Under the pieces are notes generated by a model, which searched no databases, was not told the DNA's origin, and saw only the letters and a list, made by a program, of their open reading frames with translations. From NCBI GenBank assembly GCA_946886185.1, contig CAMPIC010000247.1, forward strand, positions 1-5,358: a stretch of DNA of 5,358 nt. Direction: 5' to 3'. Positions 1-5,358 of the stretch are shown one piece after another; position 1 is the first letter of the stretch; every line of letters starts with the position of its first letter. A program made the translations under genes and the position numbers. The stretch is from an uncultured bacterium. GTDB lineage: Bacteria; Eisenbacteria; RBG-16-71-46; CAIMUX01.

Positions 1-2
1 AG

Positions 3-62
3 AAGCCGCCGCTACGCGAGACGGGGGACGGTCACCAGTACACCTGCCATCTCGACGTCTGA
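3..62 (+). CDS. Possible 3' end of an unidentified gene (partial)
   Basis: Reading from base 3 there are 19 sense codons followed by TGA at 60-62, giving a tail that ends in ...GHQYTCHLDV. Most of these codons end in G or C, as in the confirmed genes here, and the stop lies just before the tandem repeat array. If real, the gene runs plus-strand and converges on the repeat-protein gene at 198-719. No family can be recognised from so few residues. The other frames are also open over this short stretch, so this is only a weak suggestion; the upstream sequence would settle it. Confidence 0.3.
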   Translation, partial: KPPLRETGDGHQYTCHLDV

Positions 63-70
63 GGGTCCAC

Positions 71-200
71 GGTATCGGAGCGATCTGGGGCAAGAGCCCT
101 CAGGGGCAAGAACGATCAGGGGTGAGCGCCCTCGGAAGTGAGAGCCCTCGGAGAGGTCAGAGCCCTCACAGGTCAGAACGCTGACAGGTCGGAGCGATCA
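71..200. repeat. Tandem array of eight degenerate 16-bp units
   Basis: Read on the minus strand from 200 down to 71, the sequence divides into eight consecutive units: seven of 16 bp and one of 18 bp (151-168). The approximate consensus is TGAGGGCTCTGACCCC. The units alternate irregularly between a TGATCGCTC-like and a (T/C)GAGGGCTC-like first half, and end in ACCTG, ACTTC, ACCCC or GCCCC. The first unit begins exactly with the TGA stop codon of the minus-strand gene at 198-719, so the array starts where coding ends. Units differ at several positions, so the array is old or under loose constraint. It is not CRISPR: there are no unique spacers and the unit is too short. It could be a minisatellite from slippage, a set of protein-binding sites or a transcription-end element; the sequence does not decide. 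Confidence 0.85.
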
Positions 201-719
201 GAACACCCAGTTGACGATCGGAAGGACGGGGAAGTCCTCCTTGCTCTGGATGACGTTGACCAGGCCGACCTGCAGCCCCTTCATCGCGCCGGTGATGTTG
301 ACGAGGCCGAGCTGCAGCCCTTCCATCGATTCGGTGTAGTTGACGATTCCGTACTGCACTCCGGTGAAGTCTCGAGTCTGGTTGTAGAGCGAAGTCATGA
401 GCCCTTCGCCGGTTCCCTTGTCGAGATTGACGTAGTTGGCCTGCCAGCCTACGAAATCGCCGTCGACCATCCCGATGATGCCCCACTGCAGGCCGAGGAA
501 ATCTCCGGTGACGCGATTGGCGATTCCGATGTCCAGTCCGCTCACGTCGGCATTGTTGCCGTAGATGAGATTGAGGCGCAGGCCGCGGATGCTCTCCTCC
601 CGCGAAAAGATCTGCACAGGGTCGAAGAGCGCGAGCTGGATCGGCTGCTCCGCCATCGAAACGGTGGGCGCAGCCAGGGCGATCAAGGAGAGGAACAGGG
701 TGCGTGCACGTCGAGTCAT
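198..719 (-). CDS. Small exported protein of eight 14-15-residue repeats (LA_2272-like surface repeat protein)
   Basis: This is a 173-residue protein of unknown function. Residues 1-23 look like a signal peptide: basic MTRRAR, a hydrophobic stretch LFLSLIALAAPTV, and a likely cleavage after SMA-EQ, so it should leave the cytoplasm. The mature part is built of eight repeats with their key glycines at residues 46, 61, 76, 91, 106, 120, 134 and 148. The best copies read GLQLGLVN and GLQVGLVN, followed by a polar turn. Alternating hydrophobic and polar residues suggest beta strands, and the protein ends in IVNWVF with a terminal phenylalanine, as many outer-membrane beta barrels do. The pattern recalls proteins annotated as LA_2272 family surface repeat proteins, named from Leptospira; this is from memory, not a search. 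The start at 719 was chosen over an ATG 21 codons upstream because GGGAGGG lies 6 bases before it and the signal peptide follows directly. Surface or outer-membrane location is inferred. Confidence 0.8.
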   Translation of the reverse strand: MTRRARTLFLSLIALAAPTVSMAEQPIQLALFDPVQIFSREESIRGLRLNLIYGNNADVSGLDIGIANRVTGDFLGLQWGIIGMVDGDFVGWQANYVNLDKGTGEGLMTSLYNQTRDFTGVQYGIVNYTESMEGLQLGLVNITGAMKGLQVGLVNVIQSKEDFPVLPIVNWVF

Positions 720-725
720 CGGATT

Positions 726-732
726 CCCTCCC
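726..732 (-). promoter_or_regulatory. Ribosome binding site of the repeat-protein gene
   Basis: On the minus strand GGGAGGG lies 6 bases before the ATG at 719-717. It decides the start: the longer frame to 782 would place an uncharacteristic Arg/Ser/Gly-rich segment before the signal peptide. Confidence 0.7.
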
Positions 733-780
733 GAGGAATGGTCCCCTCGCGCCGGGGACAGGACGCGGACCGAGCGTAGC

Positions 781-801
781 ACCCGGTTCGCCGGGCCGGG
801 T
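781..801. repeat. GC-rich inverted repeat with two competing stems
   Basis: ACCCGG (781-786) pairs perfectly with CCGGGT (796-801) over a 9-base loop. Alternatively CCCGG (782-786) pairs with CCGGG (791-795) over a TTCG loop. The two stems exclude each other. It sits 62-82 bases upstream of the repeat-protein ATG and so could lie in its leader or in its promoter. In a GC-rich genome a stem this short can arise by chance. Confidence 0.4.
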
Positions 802-885
802 AGCGCGGGAACAAGTTTGGTCCTCCAATTGCTTCGGATCGGGGGAAACTGCAGAGTCAGGACGAATCGGACGACATTTCAGGGG

Positions 886-903
886 GGGCGACGGCCATCG
901 CCC
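886..903 (+). repeat. Small hairpin in the aminotransferase leader region
   Basis: GGGCGA (886-891) and TCGCCC (898-903) form a perfect 6-bp stem with a 6-base loop. It is followed by only three T residues (904-906), so it is a poor intrinsic terminator. It lies about 80 bases before the aminotransferase start. It could shape the leader mRNA or be chance. Confidence 0.35.
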
Positions 904-969
904 TTTCAAGCGGAGGCCGGATACCTCAATCGGGGCTGGACATCGCCGGCCCGACTCTCGGGAAAGATC

Positions 970-976
970 AGGAAGG
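970..976 (+). promoter_or_regulatory. Ribosome binding site of the aminotransferase gene
   Basis: AGGAAGG lies 6 bases before the GTG at 983-985. It decides the start in favour of this GTG over the in-frame ATG at 704 and the internal ATG at 1019, because the family-typical N-terminus (RIYLSSPHMSG) begins a few residues after the GTG. Confidence 0.8.
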
Positions 977-982
977 ATTCGA

Positions 983-2116
983 GTGTTGAGCAAGCGCATC
1001 TATCTCTCGTCGCCTCACATGAGCGGGCTGGAACGCAAATACATCGACGAAGCGTTCGAGACCAATTGGGTCGCGCCTCTCGGTCCGAACGTGGACGCGT
1101 TCGAGAGCGAGTTCGCCGCCTATGTCGACGTCAAGCACGCCGCCGCGCTCAGCTCCGGAACCGCGGGGCTCCATCTCGCGCTCATCCTTTCGGGAGTGGG
1201 TCCGGGTGACGAAGTCCTCGTCTCCTCGCTCACCTTCGTCGCGAGCGTGAACCCGATTCGCTACGTCGGGGCGACTCCGGTGCTGATCGACTCGGAACGG
1301 GAGTCCTGGAACATGGACCCGGAGTTGGTGGCGGAAGCGATCCGCGACCGGATCCAGAAGCGAGGGCGGCCGCCCAAGGCATTGGTCCTGGTCCATCTAT
1401 ATGGACAGAGCGCGGACGTCGAGCCGATCCGCCAGACCTGCGAAGAGCATGGAATCATCTTCCTGGAGGACGCCGCCGAGGCGCTGGGCTCGACTTACCA
1501 TGAGAAGGCTCCGGGCACCTTCGGACGGATGGGAGTGTTCTCCTTCAACGGGAACAAGATCATCACGACCTCGGGCGGCGGCATGCTGGTGTCCGACGAT
1601 GCCGATCTGATCGCGCACGCGCGCAAGCTCGCTACTCAGGCCCGCGATGCCGCGCCGCACTATCAGCACAGCGAGATCGGATACAACTATCGCATGAGCA
1701 ACATCTGCGCCGGCATCGGACGCGGGCAGCTCGCCGTGTTACCGGATCGCGTACAGGCGCGACGGTCGAACTTCACCTACTACCGGACTCATTTGCGCGA
1801 GGTGCCGGGAATCGAGTTCCAACCGGAGGCTCCGTGGGGTCGGCATACGCGATGGCTGACGTGCATCCTGCTCGAGCCGGCATACGGAGCCGATCGCGAA
1901 GAGCTTCGGGCGGCGTTCGAGGCGGAGAACATCGAGGCGCGGCCTCTCTGGAAGCCGATGCATTTGCAGCCGCTCTTCGAAGATTGCGCGATGTACGGCG
2001 GAGCGGTGTCCGAGGATCTGTTCTCCCGGGGGCTCTGCCTCGCCTCAGGAAGCAATCTCACCGAAGAAGACCGCGAGCGGATCGTCGAGATCGTGCGCGC
2101 CAACCATCGCGGGTAA
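983..2116 (+). CDS. PLP-dependent sugar aminotransferase, DegT/DnrJ/EryC1/StrS family, PglE-like
   Basis: This 377-residue enzyme should transfer an amino group, usually from glutamate, to the keto group of a nucleotide-activated sugar in the cytoplasm. Visible family features in order are the N-terminal SPHMSG and WVAPLG segments, the phosphate-binding SSGTAGLHLAL (57-67), the LEDAAEALGS segment with Asp163 for the PLP ring nitrogen, and FSFNGNKIITTSGGGML with Lys192 as Schiff-base lysine. Further on are GYNYRMSN (233-240) and ARPLWKPMH (319-327). The length is normal and nothing essential is missing. From memory these segments match Campylobacter PglE closely. PglE makes UDP-4-amino-4,6-dideoxy-GlcNAc, a bacillosamine precursor for glycoprotein or surface glycan. 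The family is certain; the exact sugar is inferred and could be another 4-keto sugar. The start is GTG, supported by AGGAAGG 6 bases upstream. No dehydratase, acetyltransferase or glycosyltransferase partner is visible in the window, so the enzyme looks isolated here, though partners may lie to the left. Confidence 0.93.
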   Translation: MLSKRIYLSSPHMSGLERKYIDEAFETNWVAPLGPNVDAFESEFAAYVDVKHAAALSSGTAGLHLALILSGVGPGDEVLVSSLTFVASVNPIRYVGATPVLIDSERESWNMDPELVAEAIRDRIQKRGRPPKALVLVHLYGQSADVEPIRQTCEEHGIIFLEDAAEALGSTYHEKAPGTFGRMGVFSFNGNKIITTSGGGMLVSDDADLIAHARKLATQARDAAPHYQHSEIGYNYRMSNICAGIGRGQLAVLPDRVQARRSNFTYYRTHLREVPGIEFQPEAPWGRHTRWLTCILLEPAYGADREELRAAFEAENIEARPLWKPMHLQPLFEDCAMYGGAVSEDLFSRGLCLASGSNLTEEDRERIVEIVRANHRG

Positions 2117-2197
2117 TCTGTCGAGATCGCTGATACCAGAGGCTACTCGCGGCGATGTCCTGCACGCAGACCCTTGGTTGCGGGCGCAGCGCAGCAT

Positions 2198-2231
2198 TTG
2201 AGAAATCGAAAGTATCACCTAGATTTCTCAA
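2198..2231. terminator. Perfect 10-bp inverted repeat between convergent genes, probable bidirectional transcription end
   Basis: TTGAGAAATC (2198-2207) and GATTTCTCAA (2222-2231) are exact reverse complements around a 14-base loop. The element is AT-rich against its GC-rich surroundings and lies in the 142-bp gap between the aminotransferase stop (2116) and the phoU stop (2259), where both transcripts should end. There is no clear T run after either arm, so it is not a classic intrinsic terminator. An operator for a dimeric protein is the alternative. A perfect 10-bp match at this spacing is unlikely by chance. Confidence 0.5.
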
Positions 2232-2258
2232 CGCAGGAACGGTCGGGGGAGTCGAGGA

Positions 2259-2915
2259 TCAAAGCTGCTGGTGGCGGCGGATCTTGCCTTCCACGGTGTA
2301 GATCACGTCCTCGGCGATGTTGGTGGCGTGGTCGGCGATGCGCTCGAGATGGCGGGCGATCGTGAGCACGGGAATCAGGAAGCGCGCGTCGCGCGGATTG
2401 CGGTCGATCCCTTCGTAGACGCGGCGATAGACGTCGCGATGGAGCGCGTCCACTTCCGAATCGGATGCATGGACTTTCCGAGCCAGGTCGGCGTCCATGT
2501 TGACGAGGGCGTCGAGACAGCCCTTCAACATTTGCTGCACCTTCTCCGCCATTCCTTTGAAGTCGTAGGGCATTTCCTGAGGCACTTCGGCAGCCAGGGC
2601 GGCGGAGCGCTGCGCGATGTTGACGGCGAGGTCCCCGATCCGTTCGAGATCGTTGTTCAACTTGAGAACGGCGACGATGAACCGCAGATCGCTCGCGACC
2701 GGCTGATACCTCGCGAGGATTTCCAGGCAGTCTTCTTCGATGTCGACCTCCATCCGGTCGATCTCTTCATCTCCTTCCATCACTTCCCGGGCGAGCTGAG
2801 CATCGCGCTGGGTAACGGAAAGCACGGCCTTGCGCAGGCTGTTCTCCACCAAAGCGCCCAGTTCGAGGATGCGCCCCTTGAGCTGGTTCACTTCGCGATG
2901 CAGATTGGTTTCCAT
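2259..2915 (-). CDS. phoU: Phosphate signalling regulator PhoU
   Basis: PhoU is a 218-residue, all-helical cytoplasmic protein that couples the Pst phosphate transporter to the PhoR/PhoB two-component system and damps phosphate uptake and the Pho response when phosphate is plentiful. The sequence shows the two tandem three-helix halves of the family, each with its metal-binding signature: DLERIGDLAVNIA (89-101) and HLERIADHATNIAEDV (189-204). Each signature follows a matching helix, YQPVASDLRFI (70-80) and RNPRDARFLIPVL (172-184). Length is normal and both halves are intact. The ATG at 2915 is supported by GAGGAAG on the minus strand, with 5 bases between the GAGG core and the ATG. It is the last gene of the operon visible here, 37 bp after pstB. 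A 7-bp hairpin lies in that gap just before its ribosome binding site and might set its level relative to pstB. Confidence 0.97.
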   Translation of the reverse strand: METNLHREVNQLKGRILELGALVENSLRKAVLSVTQRDAQLAREVMEGDEEIDRMEVDIEEDCLEILARYQPVASDLRFIVAVLKLNNDLERIGDLAVNIAQRSAALAAEVPQEMPYDFKGMAEKVQQMLKGCLDALVNMDADLARKVHASDSEVDALHRDVYRRVYEGIDRNPRDARFLIPVLTIARHLERIADHATNIAEDVIYTVEGKIRRHQQL

Positions 2916-2917
2916 GA

Positions 2918-2924
2918 CTTCCTC
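2918..2924 (-). promoter_or_regulatory. Ribosome binding site of phoU
   Basis: GAGGAAG on the minus strand, with its GAGG core 5 bases before the ATG. It begins three bases downstream of the intercistronic hairpin at 2928-2947, close enough for a folded stem to affect ribosome access. Confidence 0.65.
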
Positions 2925-2927
2925 AGG

Positions 2928-2947
2928 GCCACGCGTCCATGCGTGGC
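2928..2947 (-). repeat. Perfect 7-bp hairpin in the pstB-phoU gap
   Basis: GCCACGC (2928-2934) and GCGTGGC (2941-2947) are exact reverse complements around a 6-base loop. The stem is six G-C pairs and one A-T pair, so it would be stable in the mRNA. It fills most of the 37-bp spacer between the pstB stop (2953-2955) and the phoU ribosome binding site. No T run follows on the minus strand, so it should not terminate transcription efficiently. It more likely affects mRNA stability or processing, or phoU translation. The function is inferred. Confidence 0.6.
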
Positions 2948-2952
2948 GTTTC

Positions 2953-3903
2953 TCAACCGAACCGGCCGGTGATGTAGTCTTCGGTCAACTGCTGCGACGG
3001 GTTCGTAAAAATCGACTGAGTGTGGTCATATTCGACCACGCGACCGAGCCAAAGAAATGCAGTGTAGTCACTTACGCGGGCGGCCTGCTGCATGTTGTGG
3101 GTCACGATGACAATCGTATAGTCCCGCTTGAGCTCCAGGATCAGCTCCTCGACCTTTGCGGTGGCGATCGGGTCGAGCGCCGAGCAGGGCTCGTCCATGA
3201 GCACGATCTCGGGCTGCACCGCAATCGCCCGCGCGATGCAGAGCCGCTGCTGCTGCCCGCCGGAGAGATCGAGCGCGTTCTTGTCCAACCGGTCCTTCAC
3301 CTCGTCCCACAGCCCCACACGTTGGAGACTTCGCTCCACGATGTCGTGAACCTCGTCCTTGCGGGTGCGCCCCTCGACCCGCAGCCCGTACGCGACGTTT
3401 TCGAAGATCGACTTGGGGAACGGGTTCGACTTTTGGAACACCATTCCGATCCGTCTTCGCAGCATGTTGACGTCCACGTCGGAGTCGAAAATGTTCTTGC
3501 CGTCCAGCCGCACCGCTCCGGCGATTCGTACGCTGTCCACCAGGTCGTTCATCCGGTTGAAGGTGCGCAGGAGCGTGCTCTTTCCGCATCCACTCGGTCC
3601 GATGAACGCGGTCACCCGGTGTTCCGGAATCACCAGACTGATCTTGTGGAGCGCTTGCATCGTCCCATACCAGAGGTCCAGTTCGTGAACGTTGAGCGCT
3701 TCGGGATCCCGGATCTGGATGATGGTCGGTTGCAAGTTCTTGGCCAGTTCCGCGGGACTGCTTCCACGTCCTGGGCGGGTCGAGGCCAGAGCGACGCGCT
3801 TGGATTCCTCGACCGGCGCCTCCCGGGTGGCGGGGGGATGGCTCACAGGGTCGTTGGCCTCGCCTTGCGGCGATCGGTCGGTCGATGTCACTCCCGGCTC
3901 CAT
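2953..3903 (-). CDS. pstB: Phosphate ABC transporter ATP-binding protein PstB
   Basis: PstB is the ATPase of the PstSCAB high-affinity phosphate importer; two copies sit on the cytoplasmic face of PstC and PstA and power uptake. All ABC ATPase motifs are present in this 316-residue protein: Walker [10 protein letters not shown] (102-110), Q-loop glutamine 157 in VFQKSNPFP, signature LSGGQQQR (213-220), Walker B IVLMDEP (233-239), D-loop SALD (241-244) and switch histidine 269. The segments FNRMNDL and [18 protein letters not shown] are PstB hallmarks. The usual length is about 250-260, so this one carries roughly 60-65 extra N-terminal residues, rich in Pro, Ser, Arg, Glu and Ala and probably disordered, before the core begins near [12 protein letters not shown] (69-80). 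The ATG at 3903 has GAGGA 7 bases upstream, so the extension is probably translated. A TTG at codon 57 is the only obvious later start near the core and has no clear ribosome binding site. It follows pstA by 16 bp. Confidence 0.97.
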   Translation of the reverse strand: MEPGVTSTDRSPQGEANDPVSHPPATREAPVEESKRVALASTRPGRGSSPAELAKNLQPTIIQIRDPEALNVHELDLWYGTMQALHKISLVIPEHRVTAFIGPSGCGKSTLLRTFNRMNDLVDSVRIAGAVRLDGKNIFDSDVDVNMLRRRIGMVFQKSNPFPKSIFENVAYGLRVEGRTRKDEVHDIVERSLQRVGLWDEVKDRLDKNALDLSGGQQQRLCIARAIAVQPEIVLMDEPCSALDPIATAKVEELILELKRDYTIVIVTHNMQQAARVSDYTAFLWLGRVVEYDHTQSIFTNPSQQLTEDYITGRFG

Positions 3904-3910
3904 GGAAACA

Positions 3911-3915
3911 TCCTC
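3911..3915 (-). promoter_or_regulatory. Ribosome binding site of pstB
   Basis: GAGGA on the minus strand, 7 bases before the ATG at 3903, within the 16-bp gap after the pstA stop. It supports the long form of PstB with its N-terminal extension. Confidence 0.65.
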
Positions 3916-3919
3916 GATC

Positions 3920-5358
3920 TCAGAACGACGAGGACCGGTACCGAGACCAGAGTCGGTTCCGAACCCACATCGCAGTCAGATTCAACAGGACGACGATCGT
4001 CACCAGCAAGAGCGTTGTCATGTAAACCATTGGCTTGGCCGCTTCCACATTGGGGCTCTGGAAGCCGAGATCATAGACGTGGAAGCCGAGATGCATGAAT
4101 TTGCGCTCCAGATGTAGAAATGGCGGCAAGGAGTCCACCGGAAGCAGGTTCGCCGTTTTGACCGCTCCGGTAAGCATGAGGGGAGCGACTTCCCCGGCCG
4201 CTCTCGAGACCGCGAGGATCACTCCCGTCAGGATTCCGGGAGAGGCGGCCGGCAGCACCACCCGCCAGGTCGTCTCCCACTTGGTAGCCCCGAGCGCAAG
4301 CGAGCCCTCCCGTACGGCGCGCGGGACCGAAGCGAGCCCTTCCTCGGTCGCCACGATCACGACCGGGACGGTGAGAAGCGCCAGGGTCAAGGCGGACCAG
4401 AGAATGCCGCCCGTTCCGAACGTGGGAGTGGGGAGCGCCTCGGGATAGAAGGCCGCATCGATCGCGCCTCCCATGGTGTAGATGAAGAAGCCGAGGCCAA
4501 AGATCCCGAAGACGATGCTCGGCACTCCCGCCAGATTGTTGACCGCGATCCGCACGATGCGGACGAGACGCCCTTGCCGCGCATACTCCCGCAGATAGAG
4601 CCCCGCAATCACGCCGAGTGGAACCACCGCGATGGTCATGAGCAGGGTCATCATCACCGTCCCAAAGATCGCGGGGAGGATGCCTCCCTCGAGATTCGCC
4701 TCCCGGGGAGCGGTGCTCAGGAATTCCCACAGGCGGGCGAGATACACGCCCAGCTTCTCGAGGACGTTCAACCGGTTGGCTTCGACCACGCGATAGACGT
4801 CCGCCGCATTCATAGTGGTGCTCCGGCCGTCGCCGGTGCGGAGGCGAATCTGTTCGCGATCGAGCTGCTCCCGGAGAGAAGCGATCTGCCCACTGATTCC
4901 CTCGTACTGCCCTTCCAGCGATTCGATCTCGGACTCGATCTGCGAGACGCGGCTCTGTTCCGCCTGCGCCGGCGAAGGGTGGGCGCGCTCGATGGAGCGA
5001 AGCTCGATGCGGGCGTCTTCGAGCTGTCGGTTGATCGCTCCGACGTCTCGGCGGGCCAAGCGGCCAATGCGATCGCGCATCTCCGTGACCTCTCGTCGCC
5101 TCTCTCTCAGCATCCGGGCCGCGTCATCGCCCTCCGCAGCGACACTTCCGTCTCGGAGGTAGGCGTCGAGGAATCCGATGAACGGTCCATACTCCTGGCG
5201 CTCGATGAGCAGAGCCGACGCCGGGCGGGAACGGCTCGCGATGGTGGACTCGGGAATCCAGACGAAGTCGCGATCGCGATTGAGGTCGCGGTTGGCCGCG
5301 CGAATGCGAACGCGATGCTCTCCCGGGTGTGAGGCGCGCTCCGCCGGAATCGGTTCGC
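3920..5358 (-). CDS. pstA: Phosphate ABC transporter permease PstA, long form (5' end outside window)
   Basis: PstA is one of the two inner-membrane permeases of the PstSCAB phosphate importer. The frame is open from the right edge to TGA at 3922-3920, giving 478 visible residues; the true start lies beyond the window, so the ATG at 5113 is internal. Visible residues 1-70 hold an N-terminal domain with [14 protein letters not shown] and [13 protein letters not shown], matching the long PstA proteins (DUF3333-type region, from memory). Residues about 78-177 are strongly charged and heptad-like, a likely coiled coil. The permease core follows, with membrane segments near residues 232-255, 277-299, 317-337 and 443-465. 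The cytoplasmic EAA loop that docks PstB is around 340-376, including [20 protein letters not shown]. PstA of the E. coli type is about 296 residues and lacks the added N-terminal part. The operon position directly before pstB supports the name; pstC is expected to the right. Confidence 0.96.
   Translation of the reverse strand, partial: EPIPAERASHPGEHRVRIRAANRDLNRDRDFVWIPESTIASRSRPASALLIERQEYGPFIGFLDAYLRDGSVAAEGDDAARMLRERRREVTEMRDRIGRLARRDVGAINRQLEDARIELRSIERAHPSPAQAEQSRVSQIESEIESLEGQYEGISGQIASLREQLDREQIRLRTGDGRSTTMNAADVYRVVEANRLNVLEKLGVYLARLWEFLSTAPREANLEGGILPAIFGTVMMTLLMTIAVVPLGVIAGLYLREYARQGRLVRIVRIAVNNLAGVPSIVFGIFGLGFFIYTMGGAIDAAFYPEALPTPTFGTGGILWSALTLALLTVPVVIVATEEGLASVPRAVREGSLALGATKWETTWRVVLPAASPGILTGVILAVSRAAGEVAPLMLTGAVKTANLLPVDSLPPFLHLERKFMHLGFHVYDLGFQSPNVEAAKPMVYMTTLLLVTIVVLLNLTAMWVRNRLWSRYRSSSF

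Larger units (their letters stand above)
720..982. other. Divergent intergenic spacer, promoters not identified
   Basis: This spacer separates two divergently transcribed genes and should hold both promoters. I see no convincing -35/-10 pair with proper spacing on either strand, nor a sigma-54 type GG/GC pair, so none is assigned. It contains two short GC-rich inverted repeats (781-801 and 886-903). A long plus-strand frame runs through it into the aminotransferase, but its product here (rich in Arg, Gly, Ser and Pro) has no resemblance to the enzyme family and is treated as non-coding. Confidence 0.6.

Noticed and set aside
71..200. Possible CRISPR array
   Set aside because: Units are 16 bp, directly adjacent and degenerate, with no unique spacers and no cas genes in view.
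704..982. N-terminal extension of the aminotransferase from an ATG at 704
   Set aside because: The extra 93 residues are Arg/Gly/Ser/Pro-rich without family similarity, and they overlap the start of the divergent gene. The GTG at 983 has a strong ribosome binding site and the proper family N-terminus.
166..999. Minus-strand frame of 277 codons overlapping the repeat protein
   Set aside because: Its product is Arg/Pro-rich and irregular, whereas the alternative frame at 198-719 has a signal peptide, regular repeats and a ribosome binding site.
2949..2957. TTTCTCAAC shared with the right arm of the inverted repeat at 2222-2231
   Set aside because: A single 9-base match overlapping the pstB stop, with no partner arm nearby; most likely coincidence.
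2271..2972. Plus-strand open frame of 233 codons opposite phoU
   Set aside because: It mirrors the phoU codons (Val/Asp/His-rich product) and phoU has both metal-binding signatures, so this is a shadow.
3904..3919. Possible promoter between pstA and pstB
   Set aside because: The 16-bp gap holds only the pstB ribosome binding site and is too short for a separate promoter; one could still lie inside pstA but nothing convincing was seen.
2830..4098. Plus-strand open frame of 422 codons opposite pstB, longer than pstB itself
   Set aside because: It is antisense to a gene with every ABC ATPase motif intact, its product matches no family I know, and long antisense frames are expected at this GC content.
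4574..5332. Plus-strand frame of 252 codons opposite the pstA 5' half
   Set aside because: The minus strand is open to the window edge with recognisable PstA N-terminal motifs, so this frame is antisense noise.

Overview
The window is ordinary, GC-rich bacterial chromosome with dense genes, strong G/C preference at third codon positions, and long shadow reading frames opposite the real genes. It holds four essentially complete or well-supported protein genes, one 5'-truncated gene, a possible gene end at the left edge, a tandem DNA repeat and several small inverted repeats. The exported repeat protein and the long two-part PstA suggest a Gram-negative (diderm) bacterium. The sequence does not allow a genus or phylum call; a high-GC lineage such as Myxococcota, Gemmatimonadota, Eisenbacteria or a relative would fit, but this is a guess.

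Layout from left to right. At 1-62 there may be the last codons of a plus-strand gene. At 71-200 there are eight head-to-tail copies of a degenerate 16-bp unit. The array ends exactly at the stop codon of a minus-strand gene (198-719) for a small exported protein made of eight 14-15-residue repeats, resembling the LA_2272-type surface repeat proteins. A 263-bp divergent spacer with two small hairpins separates it from a plus-strand PLP aminotransferase (983-2116) that looks like PglE, the UDP-4-keto-sugar aminotransferase of bacillosamine synthesis. Its start is a GTG with a good ribosome binding site, well inside a longer open frame.

The right half is the 3' part of a phosphate uptake operon on the minus strand: pstA (5' end cut by the window edge), pstB and phoU, in that transcriptional order. 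PstA is a permease subunit, PstB the ATPase, and PhoU the regulator that links transport to PhoR/PhoB signalling. The gaps are 16 bp (pstA-pstB) and 37 bp (pstB-phoU). The second gap contains a perfect 7-bp hairpin directly before the phoU ribosome binding site. The aminotransferase and phoU converge on a 142-bp spacer that carries a perfect 10-bp inverted repeat, likely the shared transcription end.

I see no mobile element, CRISPR array, tRNA, rRNA or defence locus. The points worth a second look are the tandem array abutting the stop codon, the repeat protein, the intercistronic hairpin before phoU, the N-terminal extension of PstB, and the orphan setting of the sugar aminotransferase.
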